From Gossypium raimondii (Eukaryota; Streptophyta; Magnoliopsida; Malvales; Malvaceae): DNA of 64,000 nt. The translations under genes were made by a program, and so were the position numbers. The stretch spans positions 2,017,501 to 2,081,500 of the forward strand of contig NC_068577.1 of the NCBI RefSeq assembly GCF_025698545.1, given 5' to 3'. The notes under the pieces were generated by a model. That model was not told the DNA's origin. It ran no database searches and was given only the letters and a program-made list of their open reading frames with translations. Below, piece after piece: positions 11,456 to 24,906 of the stretch (the first letter of the stretch is position 1; every line of letters begins with the position of its first letter).

Positions 11456-13679
11456 TTTTATTTTTAAACCCTTGCTCTCAGCCTTTCTCTAAAGATTGTT
11501 CCTCGAGTGGCTAGATTGTTGTCAGCTTTCTTCATTTTCACTCATTTCTCTATAACTAGATGAAGATGGTATTCCTGTGTTTGTTATTCCGTTTTAGTTT
11601 TCTGCAAATTGGGTTTTACAATTTTGAAATTATTGTTTAAAATGGAATGAAAATGGAGAAGCAGATAACAAGACAGCATTGTTTTGAGTTGTCTAAAAAA
11701 AACTTAAGTTTTGGGATTTTTTGAAAGGTTTAATTGATAATTTGGTACTTAAATTATACCATTTTTCTAAATTGGTACTTAATTTTTTTGTCAAAAGTAG
11801 TACATAATTTATTATTCCATTACCTTCTTTAGCCCAAAATGTTAAATTTTTAAAAAACTCAACCAATAATAAGTTGACATGTCATCTACACTTAATTTTT
11901 TCTATTTCTATTTCTATTTACTTAAAAAGAGAATAAGAAAAATAAAAGGAAGAAAAATAAAATTTAATTAATTAGTTTTAAATAAAAATAATTTTATAAA
12001 TTCACCTCAATTTTAATATATAATTAAATTAAATATAAGTTTAAATATTTAATTTTACTTAAAGTCAAATATATTTTACCTAGAATTTAACTTTTAATAC
12101 TTTCAATATATTTTTAAAGTAATTAATTTCATTATTTTGTAATTAAAAATGTAGGAAATTGAATAAAATAAATAAATAAATAAATAAATAACTATAATCC
12201 TCATTTTAAATTAATTTCTAAAGTATAAAATATTATAATTATATCTCAAGCTATAAATGTTATGTCAATTTATAATTTTTTAAATAAAATTTGTTAATTT
12301 TGGTTTATCAAGCTTAAATTTTACATATTTATTCCTTAAAGTCATTCTTGTGGATTAAATTAAAATTATTGAAGCAATTTAAAGTGTTATGAAATAGCAA
12401 AAAAATGTTGTTAAATGTTTTGACACATATAATTTGGTTTTGAGTTAATCTAAAATTGTTTTGAAGTTTTTCAAAACTCATTTTTAAATTTTTCGAAGGA
12501 TGGGTGATTAGGATTTTATCAATCCCTAAGATCGATTCTCACTTAGACGGGATTGATCCCCTTCATCGGGATAGATTTTTATGTATATCAATACTTGAAT
12601 TTTATCTACCACTCTTTAGAGAAGATCAATCTTTTCAATGGCTAGTTTTTCTATGTGATTTTTTTCACTCTTCAATAATTATTTTTCATCCTAGCAACTA
12701 TAAACGAGCATAAATTCATTTCTTGATGTAAATGGACCTTGAGAACACTCCATGAAGCAAGAGACACGCTTCGAAGCATCAAAATGAAGAGAAAAGTTTC
12801 TAGTTCTTCATCGCTTCAATTTTCTTTTTTACATATTCTCTGGGGACTTATTGTAAAATCCTTAGTCTATACTCATTTGTTTTGTAAGCATAACTTTGCA
12901 AACACGCACCTGTTAGAAATTTATCATTACCTTTCTTAGTATTGGGAAAAAGATACACGGACTGTAAATGTCATACATTTTCCGTTAAAGATAATGATTC
13001 TTATAATGAAGTAAGTAATCCGAAACCCTTAGTTGAGGTATATTAAAATAGTAGAGGTAGACAATCAGGAACAAACCATTATAAGTTGAAGAGTCCAAGA
13101 TTTTTTTCCTTCGCTATTTTACCATGGAATAAATTTTAGATTAAATAAAAATTAATTTAAAATATTAAAAAGTAAGAATTGATTAATCTAATGATTTGAA
13201 TGGATAGAATTTGGTTGTTATTTTTCACATTCAATTTAATTTCAATCGGTGATTTTTAAATTAGGTTGGTGGCCAAATCAGTCAGGTCACCGATTCGTTG
13301 GTCCAATTAAAAATGATTAAAAATTCAATTCAATTGTTAATTCAATCAATTTTGTAGTCGTTTTAATCTATCTGTATCGACTCTCATCCGATTCAAATAA
13401 CATTTATTTCAATTCAATATTTTAAAAATTATAATAAGATAAGATAACCGTAATTTTTAAAAAACTGATCGAATCGAACCATTAACAGTCTATGTTTTCT
13501 TTAAACCAATTGCAAAAAATTCTTTAGTTAAAGGGCTTAATTGTAAAAAGAAAAAAGAAAAGGCTTTAACTAAAAAATAAGTTTCGAATGGAATCTAAAA
13601 TTAAATAATTTGTAATAAAGTCTTTAAACAATATTTAAATTAAATTATAAAAGAAAAAGAAAAAAAGTTTTTTTTTAAT
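11456..13679. other. Gene-free AT-rich spacer upstream of the SANT gene
   Basis: I see no supported gene. There is a short (TAAA)n run near 12170-12190 and a region (11730-11880) of 'tttggtactta' phrases typical of degenerate fold-back elements. The small ORFs at 12504 and 12739 show no domain, splice pattern or codon signal that I recognise. Confidence 0.5.
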
Positions 13680-14220
13680 ATAGCGGACGTGAAAGTAGAA
13701 TGAAATGTGGTTTAATAACGCCGTTGAGATACGGATGCCTATCTCTCTCCTCCCTTTCTCTCCCAAACCCTTTCTTCCTTATCGGCTTCACGTTCTCACT
13801 TCCTCGCCTTCGCAGATTTTCTTCCCAAACAAACAGAAAACCCTTAGAAAATCCGATAATTTCCAAGAAAATTCTCTGTTCTTTTTTTTTTCTCTTCAAT
13901 TCCCCATTTTAAACAAAGATAACCTTTCAGAAGCTGAAGATCCCCGCCGTTGCCGCTGCAGTTGGATCCGGTTCACTAAGACCGCAAAATCCGGTTCGGT
14001 AAGTTTCTATTCGCGAAGGACGCCAGAGTTATATTCCGTCACGGTGCCGTTTTGGTTTCTGGAACTAAGAAACCCTAGTAAGAACCGGTAGTTTTTTGTT
14101 TGTTTTCTTTTCGGTTTAGAGTAGAAGCACTTATGTTTTCTTAGAGCTGGGTAATTTGGGGGGAAAAAGGAAGGAAAACGGTGGCGTTTTGTTGGGGGTG
14201 GTATTGCCTCGTACGATTTG
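13680..14220 (+). promoter_or_regulatory. Probable 5' leader of the POWERDRESS-like gene
   Basis: The base composition changes at about 13730 from AT-rich spacer to a CT-rich tract (ctctctcctccctttctctccc), as is common for plant 5' leaders. Upstream ATGs are present (for example 13705), giving a 128-codon open frame without recognisable motifs. A possible donor lies at about 14088 (ACCG|GTAGTT), so part of the leader may be spliced. The transcription start cannot be fixed from sequence. Confidence 0.45.
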
Positions 14221-17200
14221 ATGCCGCAAGAACCGTTGCCTTGGGATCGGAAGGATATTTACAAGGACAGGAAGCACGAGAGGGCGGAGTTGCAGCCACC
14301 GCCTCTGTTGGCAGCTCGATGGAGAGAGGCGTCTTCTATGTCGTCTTATCAGCACGGGTCCTTTAGAGAATTCGCTCGTTGGGGATCCGCTGACTTTCAT
14401 CGTCCTCCGGGTAAGTTATTTCCTCATATAGATTTAGTTTGTACATCATGGGATTTGCCATATAATTTTTTTTTTGGGGCGGGGGGAGTAAGACAGGGTT
14501 GATCCATGGGTCTTCTAGGTTTTGATTTAATTTCTTTTGAGCATTTTGATTTTTTTTGTTCTTTTGTTTCATTCGAGAATATATGTTCATTATTACAGTT
14601 GATGGAAAATCTTTCCCCTTTTTGAGTAACTTTTGCTTTTCTCGTTTTGCCGTTATCAAAATCAACGCTCCTGGGTTTTCTGGGCAATTTTTTTTTTCTT
14701 TTCATCACGGACATGAATATTAAGTTTCCTTTTTCTTGGGTTCATGGAAAAATGTATTTGATTTTGATGAATGGGGAACTTTAATATATTTTTTAACATT
14801 CTTCCTTCCGCTTTGTTGATGGTAATATTTTGACTATTTTTTTTTTTGTTTCTGGTAATAGTAGGAAAGATCAATTTGAGACTTTTAGTTTCCGTTTTTT
14901 CCTACTAATTAAATTATTTTTTGGGCTAAGAGTTGAGAGATTGATGAAGGTCTATTGTTTTTTTTTTCCTGGGATTTCTAAGAAATACATAAACATCGCA
15001 TTTTTTTGTGAATTTTCTTTTATTGTTTAAATATTTTATGAAGGTCATGGTAAGCAGGGCAATTGGCACCTGTTTCCCGAAGACATTGGTGGTCATGGAT
15101 ATGTGCCATGGCGGTCAAGTGACAAGATCTTGGATGGTGAGACCTACCGTCAGTCAGTTTCTCGTGGAGATGGGAAATATGGTCGAAGCTACAGTAGAGA
15201 CAACAACAGAGGGTCCTATAACCAGAGAGATTGGAGAGGTCATTCTTTGGAAACTAGCAACGGGTCCCCAAACACTTCTGTGAGGCCTCATGATGTGAAT
15301 AATGAACAGAGGTCTGTCGATGATATGTTTACCTACCCGTCTCGTACTCATTCTGACTTTGTAAACACATGGAATCAACTTCAAAAAGACCATCATGATA
15401 ATAGGACATGTGGTGTCAATGGGTTAGGGACAGGACAAAGATGTGAGAGAGAGAACTCTTTAGGCTCGGTGGATTGGAAGCCTCTTAAGTGGAGCCGTTC
15501 TGGAAGCTTGTCTTCATGGGGGTCGGGCTTTAGCCATTCAAGTAGCTCAAAGAGCTTAGGAGGTGTTGATTCTGGCGAAGCCAAGCTTGAGTTGCATCAG
15601 AAAAATTTGGCCCCAGTTCAGTCCCCTTCTGGGGATGCGGCAGCCTGTGTCACATCTGCTCCACCTTCTGACGAGACAACTTCAAGGAAGAAGCCACGCC
15701 TTGGATGGGGTGAGGGTCTAGCTAAATTCGAGAAAAAGAAGGATGGAGGCCCTGATACAAGCATTAATAGTGGTGGGGCTGCAATTTCTCTTTGTAATAC
15801 TGAACCTAATACTTCTCTAAATTCTAACTTGGTAGATAAGAGCCCAAGAGTTCTTGGATTCTCTGACTGTTCTTCTCCTGCTACTCCTTCATCTGTTGCT
15901 TGCAGCTCCTCACCAGGTATATATTATATCTTCTTATATGTCTTTTCAGTGTTAAGCATACGTGTTTAAAACTTGTGTAATATCATTGAAAACCTTCCTT
16001 GGGAACCGTATTGTTGCTTACAAGGGCTCTGGGGAAAATAATCCTTGTGCTTTTTTTTACTGTTCTCTTCATTTACCTTTTTTTACTGTTCTCTTCATTT
16101 ATTTGACAGTGATGTGACTTTAATATCAGTATGACCCTTTGTCCGCTCATATGTTATTGATCTTCACTTCTTGCTCCTCCCTGCCATTAACTTAATAACT
16201 TGAATATCAAAATATGATAGGTTGGATGGTTTGATATCTTTCATGATGATACTGTAGGCCTGCATGACCATTTAAATTGATGTTTTAATATGTTCTTGGT
16301 GTTCTGCATTCGTATCTTTTTTAGTTATGTTCTTTATTTACTGGCTTTAGTTTGATAGTTATGTGACTCTTGTCGCTACCATGACCATTCAATGGCTTCT
16401 TATGCTTTAAGAACTGTTTATATGGTTGTATACCGTTATACACAGACATTCTTGACTCTCTACTTCCTCCTTAAGCTAATTCTGTATTGTCTTAATGACT
16501 ATGAGGTGTTTGCTCTTTTCCTTCTATCGTTCCTAGATTTCAGATTTTGATGGTATCCATGTGGAACCCGGGCTTTACTTTGAAGGAGGGAAAATGTTAA
16601 ATATTTGGCAAGATTAGTTGTTCTTTGCTAGGAATTTTACCTTTATCCCAAACATGTATTAATGTTGAACTTCGTTTTCTTCATTGTTGACTCACTTATT
16701 CTCAAGTTATTTTCTTCTAGCTTCAAAGGCCTGTCCAAATTAGGTTACTTTTTAGTTCCATTTAAATGGAATCTAACTGCTGGATTTCAAATAATAACCC
16801 TGCTATCTGTGCCCTTTTCCTTGTGTTGAGTAGTTTTTGTCTCATTGATTACCAAAACATGTTCCTGGTTATTGCAGGCGTGGAAGAGAAATCATTTGGT
16901 AAAGCTGCAAATATTGATAACGATGTTAATAATTTGTGTGGTTCTCCAAGCTTTGGGTCTCAAAATCAGCTGGAAGGGTCATCTTTTAGCCTAGAGAAAT
17001 TGGATATTAACTCGATTATTAATATGGGCTCTTCACTTATTGATTTGCTTCAGTCTGACGAGCCTAGTACAATGGATTCTAGTTTTGTTCAATCTACTGC
17101 TATAAATAAATTGCTACTATGGAAGGGTGACATTTTGAAAGCATTGGAGATGACTGAATCTGAAATTGAGTCTCTTGAAACTGAACTTAAGTCATCGAAA

Positions 17201-20200
17201 GATGACCCTGGAAGGAGATGCCAATGCCCAGCAACATCCAGTTCTCTTCCTGTTCGGGAAAATGGAAAATCTTGTGAAGAACAGGAGGCTGCATCTAGTA
17301 TGATTCCTCAACCTGCCCCTTTGAAAATTGATCCTTCTAATGATGTTCTTGAGGTCCTGCAAGAAGCTAATGCTGATATAAAGGATGGGGTCATTGATAG
17401 TCCTGGAACAGCTACATCTGATTTCATGTTATCGTCATCTTTGGAGAAAGCAGAGTCTCTGTGTGATGTTGTGAAGGCTCAGGATTGTTCTGGTAATTCT
17501 AGCTCTGCTCAATTGAAAACAATGGAAGAGGTGATTTTAGCTACTGATTCTTGTAATGAAGAGGCTGCTGCAGTCATTTCTGGGGAAGGCAGTGTGCTTG
17601 TAAAGATTGATAATGAAGCTCATGTTCCAGAATCTTCAAACTCTGATGCTGGTGGAGAAAATATGACATGTGATGTAATATTAACCACAAATAAGGAATT
17701 GGCAAACAGATCCTCTCTTGTATTTAAGAAATTATTTCCAAAGGATCAATATAGCATTGAGATTTCTGAAATTTCCAATGCAGTAAGGGGGCAGATTAGT
17801 TCTTTGATCAGGGAAAAAATTGCGATGCGGAAGCGGCACTTAAGATTTAAGGAGAGGGTTTTAACGCTCAAGTTTAAAGCCTTTCAGTATGCTTGGAAGG
17901 AAGATATGCTTTCGCCAGCAATGAGAAAATATTGGGCAAAGTCTCAGAAGAAGTACGAACTAAGCTTACGTTCAACCTATGGTGGCTACCAAAAGCATCG
18001 GTCCTCCTCTCGTTCTCGAGTTGCTTCTTCTGGTAATTGTTTGAGACTCCTGCTTGAGAAATTTTTTTGTGTTGTTCTGGTATGATTTTGCATATGGTTG
18101 ATTGGCATTGCTTTAATTTAAGTACGTGTTGCACTTGATTTTCCTCTTTCCTTTCCATTTGATTATTCATCTACTTGAATGCATTTAAGGAAAGTGTTTG
18201 GTGATTATTTCATATAAAATTAAAGTGTGGCTTATATTAGTTCCTCTTGAATGTAATTATCATAAAGTGTTGTTGATGATCGGCATGGGAAATAAAAGTG
18301 AATCTTGAATGGAGAAAAGGAGAAGACTTACCCCTCTTTTTTTTTAACCATATACACGTTGATTATCTAGCTTCAGTTCTCTGAAGCCTGGAGAATATTT
18401 GTTAAAGAACTCTATGGTACATCAAAGCAATTCAAGGGAAGAATTTTGTTGCTTGATTTTAATTCAGATAATAGTGATCAACAATATGAAGGTTAGCAAA
18501 GCTTCTAAGAAAAATCATTATATTTGGATGCTAGGGTCCTCTGAAGAGATGGTTGTTCTAGCTGAATCTTGTAATGGAAGATGTAGTATTAGACATGTTA
18601 TGGATTGCAATATACCTTTTATTTGCACAGTGTGTCTATATACAAGTTTTTTTTAAATGTTCTTTCATTCATGGTATGATACTGGGTTATTCATTGATAA
18701 GTGGAATACATAGAAGGTAAATAGTACATATTCCATTGGTTGAATTCATTGCATTTATTGTTGAAGACTAACTATGATTTCTTGGAATTTTGTTACCAAA
18801 ACTAGTCTACCTCATTCCTCGCCTAAGTTATATTTTGTGAATGTAGGGGTGGGTGCATTATTCTCAATATGCCTCATGCATTATATATGTGAGCTGGTAA
18901 TACTGATTGCTTGGCAAGACTTTTTTTAGTTGAATGCTTTGTTGTTGGGTCCTATTATGGAAGATGTGATAATCATATCTGATTTGACAGAATTGCATGC
19001 TGCTGCAAATGTTGGACTGTCAAATGAGATAGCTATGATCTATATTCTCAAACTTTCTGAAGAACCATGATCTCAAGAAATTTTGCATCATGTCAAACAA
19101 CTTTGGATTTGCATGGTTGTGTCATTGAACTAGGACTTGCTCGACTGGATGGATTTGGGTTCACCTACTGTGTTTTATGGTTGGAAATTTAAGTATTATG
19201 AAGATTTAAAATGCACGTGGAACTTATGGTATCTTTTCACTTCTGTAGGTAGTTTAATATCTGATGCATTTAATGCAACATAATGTTTGCCTCACTGCAG
19301 TTGCATTAAAATGCTATTTTTGCTGTAGTGCTGTTTTTTCATATGCTTGTGGCAAAGTAAGTTTAAAAAATACATGTTTCCCTATATTTTGTTTCACTTA
19401 AATGACTTTTTGCTGTGCTAACTGTATATCTAATGCTAGCTGTTTTATTTTATTTAATTGTATTGTTCCATATGGATGTATTGCTTGTCAATTTTTAACT
19501 AGTTCTGCTGCATTGTGTACCACTAATCGATTGATAATTTCTGTTCCTTTGCTTTATGTTCTTTGAGATTGTTTATTTAAGGATTTAGCTTTTATCAGCA
19601 TGTTCTCAATGAATTTTGGGTTTGTTTTTTCAGCTGGAAATCTGGTCTTAGAACCTACTGCTGAGATGATAAATTTTACAAGCAAATTGCTTTTAGATTC
19701 CCATGTCAAGCTTTACAGGAATGCCTTGAAGATGCCAGCATTAATTTTAGATGAGCAAGAGCAACTGTCGAGGTTTATCTCAAGTAATGGATTGGTTGAA
19801 GATCCATGTGCCATTGAAAAGGAAAGAGCTTTGATCAATCCTTGGACTTCAGAAGAGAAGGAAATTTTTATGGATAAGTTGGCTGCGTTCGGGAAGGACT
19901 TCCGAAAAATTGCCACCTTTCTGGATCACAAGACGACTGCAGACTGTGTTGAGTTCTATTACAAAAATCACAAGTCTGAATGTTTCAAGAAAACAAAGAA
20001 GAAGCTTGATCTGACTAAGCAGGGGAAGTCCTCTGCGAATACCTATTTGTTGACATCGGGAAAAAAGTGGAGCAAGGAATTCAATGCTGCATCCATTGAC
20101 GTTCTTGGTTCTGCTTCAGTCATAGCTACTCATGCAGAAAGTGGCATGCAAAAGCATCAAACATCTTCTAGTAGGATCTTTTTCGGAGGGCGCTATTCTA

Positions 20201-22179
20201 AAATATCTCGAGCTGATGATAGGATTGCTGATAGGTTGAGCAGTTTTGATATTATTGGGAATGATCGAGAAACTGCAGCAGCTGATGTCTTAGCAGGTAT
20301 ATGTGGTTCGTTGTCTTCAGAAGCCATGAGTTCTTGTATCACTAGTTCTCTTGATCCAGGAGAGAGTTTCCACCGTGACTGGAAGTGCCACAAAGTTGAT
20401 TCTCTTCTCAAAAGGCGTTCAACATCCAATGTTGCTCAGAATGTTGATGATGGTACTTGTTCAGATGAGAGTTGTGGGGAAATGGATCCTGCTGATTGGA
20501 CAGATGAGGAGAAGTCTGTCTTTATACAGGCTGTCTCGTCTTATGGTAAAGATTTTGCAATGATCTCGCGATGCGTTCGAACAAGATCCAGGGATCAATG
20601 CAAGGTTTTCTTTAGCAAGGCTCGCAAATGCCTTGGACTGGACTTGATAGATCCAAGAACTAGAAACTTGGGAACACCCATGAGTGATGATGCCAATGGT
20701 GGTGGGAGTGATGCAGAAGATGCTTGTGTTCTTGAGCGCCTGGTTGTTTCCAGTGATAAGTTGGGATCTAAACCGGAGGATTTGCCTTCCAATATAGTGT
20801 GCACGAATATGGATGAACGTAATCCTACCAGCAAACCAATTTTGCCAACTGACCTGAATGTACCAGACGAAAACAATCGGAAGCTAGTAGATCATAGAGA
20901 TTCTGAGGCAGTGCAAACTGTGGATTCTGATGCAGGCCTGGCTGAGCTGATTTCTGAATGTAGTGTGGATATGAATATTGATAGCAAGGCTGGGTCACTG
21001 CAGGTTCAGAAAAGTTTTGTTGCTTTGGGGAACCTAAATGCAGGAAGGGATGTTACTGAACAGGGTGTTTCTGTTGCAGTATCAGCATCTCTTGGGGCAG
21101 CAGCTCATCCTTGCACTCCTAGTTTAGATTCTGTGGCTGTGTCCAAACCTGCTACTAGTTTGTATGAAAATGATACAAAATGCAGTGCAGAGACTAGCAG
21201 CCAAAGTATATGTAGGATAGATTCGAATAAAGCCAGTGATGGATCTGTTGGTAAAAACTCTTGTTCAGGTTTTAGCTTGAGTGCGAAAGGTTTGCATCAG
21301 ATTCCTCCTGACTTGGATTCTGCCAAGAAGCCTTCCGTTAGTAATAACTCTTCTGCTAATGGTTCTGCATTGCATGATTCGGATGGACTTCGATGTGAGA
21401 AAATTTGCAACCTAGGTAGGCTGTCATCAACACTTGATTACAAGGAGAACGAAGCCAAACAAGCCCAAAAATCTGTCCGTGAAGATGAGTCTGGTCGTCT
21501 ATCCGGAAAGACCTCTGTGAATGTTACTGAACCCCACCGGATCTTAAGGGGTTATCCCTTGCAAGTTTCAACTTTGAAAGAAATGAACGGTGATGTTAAA
21601 TGCCTTGCAACATCCAAGAGGGGATCTGCTGGTCCGTGTTTGGCTCAAGAATGTTATCTTCAGAAGTGCAATAGCTCAAAATCAGCTGCTGAGCTTCCAC
21701 TCCTAGTGGAGAACTTGGAACAAGCCAAGGATCGTCCGAAATCCCATTGTAGGATATCAGATACAGAAAATCCTGGCAGGAATGGTAATGTCAAGCTTTT
21801 TGGTCAGATACTAAATTCTAGTTCCCGGGATGATAAGGTATCCCATTTTTCGAAACAGAACACAGAACCATCAAATTCGAAACCCATTGGTAATAATGTT
21901 GATGGAAACTCAAAGTTCGATGCAAATAATCATGTAGTGGAAAATGTTCCGAAGAGGAGTTATGGTTTCTCAGATGGGAAAAGGATTCAAACCGGGTTGT
22001 CATCTTTGCCCGACTCATCCATTTTAATGGCTAAGTACCCCTCCGCATTTGCCAATTATCCTCCCACATCCTCATCTCAGATGGAGCAGCAGGCATTGCA
22101 GACTGTTGTCCACGGTACTGATCGAACCTTGAATGGTGTCAGTTTCCCCCTCAAGGGAAATAAGCAGCAACAACGGTGA
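14221..22179 (+). CDS. PWR: POWERDRESS-like double-SANT co-repressor (NCoR/SMRT-type), 3' end apparently altered
   Basis: Four coding exons fit: 14221-14410, 15044-15916, 16878-18032, 19634-22179 (all GT-AG, all internal junctions phase 1), giving 1587 residues. Start context is MPQEPLPWDRKDIYKDRKHE. Exon 3 ends with a basic, probably helical stretch (EKIAMRKRHLRFKERVLTLK region) followed by AFQYAWKEDM. Exon 4 carries SANT 1 (about residues 810-858, WTSEEKEIFMDKLAAFGKDF) and SANT 2 (about 1028-1075, WTDEEKSVFIQAVSSYGKDF), then a long Ser-rich low-complexity tail. In Arabidopsis, PWR (At3g52250) binds HDA9 and acts in histone deacetylation, floral determinacy, senescence and warmth responses; that role is inferred here by family. 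The protein ends PLKGNKQQQR, which is not the family C terminus I recall: one base less in the C5 run at 22146-22150 would give PSREISSSN, a family-like string. About 100 C-terminal residues then seem missing. Confidence 0.88.
15917..16877 (+). other. Intron 2 of the POWERDRESS-like gene
   Basis: This 961-bp intron has donor CCAG|GTATAT and acceptor ATTGCAG|GCG. It is T-rich, with several 'tttttactgttctcttcatt' direct repeats near 16055-16100. No embedded element with clear ends was found. Confidence 0.8.
18033..19633 (+). other. Intron 3 of the POWERDRESS-like gene
   Basis: This 1.6-kb intron has donor TCTG|GTAATT and acceptor TTTTTTCAG|CTGG. Small open frames inside (18399, 19600 upstream part) have no recognisable motif. 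I see no transposon ends. Confidence 0.8.
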
Positions 22180-22661
22180 GGCCCTCATTGTACCAAGGTT
22201 ATGCCATTTAGTTTATCCTGCCCTAATCATTTCGATCTTTTAGTATATAGATTTTGATATGTTAGTATATTCGTGTTGTATTTGTATTCTTTTTGATTTA
22301 TGTCGTGTTTTTAGGTGGTGGTTTTTTCGTCTGGGCTCAAAATAAGGTTGAGCTTGTTTGAACTTTGTTAATGGCTTTTTAATAAAAAAAAATCTTCTTT
22401 CACTCAAACACCGCATGTGGGATATCTGGCGTCCTTTGTAAAATAACACCCAAATTGACAAAAATAATTGACATTGAGAATGTCAATAAAATGTGGCTGG
22501 CAGCAGCCACCTTTTATTAATCTATTCCCTTGAACGGTTGCAATTGTATATGTTTACCAAGTCAATCTTTCAAGAGCGAAACATGCATTAAAAGTGTCTG
22601 GTACAAATAAAGGAACACTTCAAAACATGTAAGATCAACATGCAATTGGGGGAGACAATGG
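22180..22661. other. Convergent 3' region between two genes
   Basis: The 3' ends of the plus-strand SANT gene and the minus-strand membrane-protein gene face each other across 482 bases. Possible polyadenylation signals are AATAAAAAAA near 22380 (plus) and ATTTATT-type strings for the minus gene near 22515. No trace of the expected last POWERDRESS exon is visible here in any plus frame. Confidence 0.5.
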
Positions 22662-23920
22662 TTAGCAGAACATGTCTGTTGATGAAGAAGGTGTTGCCAC
22701 CTGAAGAGAAACTGGATTCCATTCGTCTTTCCTGCAATAACCATCCTTAAAACTGACGACATCCAACTGATTTGCAGCACCAACAGAAACAGAGGATTCC
22801 CTGATATGTAATTGTTTTGCTGCTACTGCTTTCAATCGATACCGTTCAGCCCTAGAGCCGATAACCTGTCCTAGTATGGATGCTGCAATTGTGAAAGCCA
22901 TAGCTGTCTTTGGCATCAAAACAGATTTCCGGAGCATGGCTATGAATGGAACAGCCGCATGGACAGCCACAAACCAAGATGGTGAGAACTTTTTGGTATG
23001 CTCTCTCCATATCCCCAACGGTACGTTTGCCGCCATGCCTAACATCCCTATCACCAGTACTTTGGTGGGCAAGGATTGAGGGCGGAGGCTCTTGGCAAAA
23101 GCAGTTTTTGCCAGTGCTGCCCGGGCTGCTATCACTGCAGGTGGGCAGTTGAATTTCATCCCTGGAGGTGGCTGAAAAACCTTAGCAACAAGTGGCAAAA
23201 CACCCGTGACTGCCCTATATGATTTTGCTATTGGACAGTTACCATTTTGCAGCCATTCATTGCCCGATGCTTCGTGATTGGAATTTCCGCCCTGAAACAT
23301 GAAATATTTTTGATGATGATTGGTTTCAGGTCTCAACTCTAAACTACTATCAGCGAAGAAATGGGTACATTCTGCGAATCGAAGTTCGATTACCTTTGAA
23401 GAAGATTCTTTCTTTGATGGTTTTGATTTTCCATTTTGATTCTTCCACTTATTAGAGAACGCGTTGAAACTGAAAGGCCCTCCTAATCCAAATGATGAGA
23501 GACTAATGGTGGCTGCCTTTGCAGCCAAAGGATTGAACTCGGGTGGGGATGTTTCAGGCTCTGCTTTCTTAACATGCAAGGGAGATCGTTCCGACAGTGG
23601 AACTACTCCATCCTGTCCATGAAAAAGCCTGAATGCCACGTCAAAATTGGGCCCATCTTCAAAAATCGGGCCTTTGGCTCCTCGTACCTGAGACATAGAA
23701 GTGAAAAGCTAATGAGATCACGAATCAAAGACACGATGCAAGAAGCGTAGAGCGCTCATGATAGACATGAAACTTCAAATCTTACCGGCAAGGGAAAGGG
23801 CAAGGCCGACGAGAATGAAAAGTTAGTCGGCTCATTAATGTTTCTCAAAAATGGACATCTAAGGATTTCCATTTGGGAAGTTGCAGAATCCTCATTTAAG
23901 CTTCTAAAGTTAAAATTCAT
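22662..23920 (-). CDS. Conserved plant membrane protein of unknown function
   Basis: Three coding exons on the minus strand: 23920-23786, 23687-23394, 23291-22662, giving 352 residues. The start MNFNFRSLNEDSATSQMEI lies 10 bases after an acceptor (TTTGTACAG|GTTATCTGAA), which ends a 5'-leader intron. A start at the later MEILRCPF is also possible. The first junction joins ...PFPLP to VRGAKGPIF; the ORF start at 23696 (MSQVRG) is an intron read-through artefact. The C-terminal half holds three hydrophobic stretches (VLVIGMLGMAANVPLGIW, SWFVAVHAAVPFIAML, AMAFTIAASILGQVIG) with basic loops. The N terminus could be an organelle-targeting sequence, unproven. I do not recognise a characterised family. 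The second intron (23292-23393, 102 nt) has no stop and keeps frame, so a retained form of 386 residues would be possible. Confidence 0.75.
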
Positions 23921-23930
23921 TTCAGATAAC

Positions 23931-24850
23931 CTGTACAAAGAAACATAACTACTATTAAACAAAGTCGCTAAAAGCACGAAAACACCTCATTGATACTAAG
24001 AAAAAACATTAACATGTTAACAGTTTGCGTAAAAACCGATCGGACTCTAAGCAAATCGAAATCATGAAACAACTATACATTACAAAAAACAGAAAAACAA
24101 TTTGGTTATATATTGCCATAACAACATGTAGACAAAGACTAGCATTCAAAGAGCCATATATATATATGAATAAATCAAAGCCCATATACATCAACATTGT
24201 TGATCAAATTAAAGCAGTCTAATCCAGAAGAATGTGAACTTGGTTACTCGAACTCTTCGATATAACCTATAAAGATGTTCTAAATATATGCAAAAAAACA
24301 TAGAAAAATCTATGGAATTTACTAAAATCATTCTTGAATGAATGTAAAGCTAAAGAAATTGACGAGTCATGTTAACAAATTACACTAAAAAATAACCTGA
24401 ATACAATACATGTTCTTCATAGACAAGTAAATAGTAAACTAAAAAACAGTAGAAAACATGGGGAAAAGAGATGAACCATTAAATAAAAATCTAAAACAAA
24501 CCCATCAAAGATTAAGAAACTGATAAACAATTAGAATCAAAAGGAAGGTAAAAAGAAAAAGGCATTACAAGCAACGAAATCAGGCAAAATCTATCAAAAA
24601 AAACCCAGAAAAAAAATAACTGAAAATTTTGTACCTTTTGGCAGATGGAACAGGATCAAGGAGAGCAAAAATCAAGGGAAAAAAATGAGGGTATTGGACT
24701 TTGAGAGAAAAATGAAAAGAATGAGAACAAAGAAAGGAATCAATGGAGTTAGGTGGCAATAAAGAGCATTCAGAAAATTTATGAGACGTTCACAATAGTT
24801 TGAGAGAGTGGAAACGACGCCGTGGTCAGACTTCTTTTTGGAATGGTCAT
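23931..24850 (-). promoter_or_regulatory. 5' leader exon and leader intron of the membrane-protein gene
   Basis: A donor at 24632 (CCAAAAG|GTACAAA, minus strand) pairs with the acceptor just above 23930, giving a leader intron of about 0.7 kb. The leader exon would run from 24633 to roughly 24800-24850, where composition changes. Long leader introns near the ATG often raise expression in plants; that is inference here. Confidence 0.5.
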
Positions 24851-24906
24851 CGTTGGCGTGTGGCGGCCATTATTGTTTCTTCCCGAATTAATGGAGTATT
24901 TTAAAG

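Noticed and set aside
13705..14091. 128-codon plus-strand open frame upstream of the SANT gene
   Set aside because: It lies in the CT-rich leader, has low-complexity Ser/Pro/Phe content, no motif and no link in frame to the main ORF. I treat it as leader sequence with upstream ATGs.
23657..23696. Start of the membrane-protein gene at MSQVRG (23696)
   Set aside because: The bases just before GTACGAGG form a good acceptor (CTTCTATGTCTCAG), and a matching donor and upstream exon continue the protein as PFPLP-VRGAKG.
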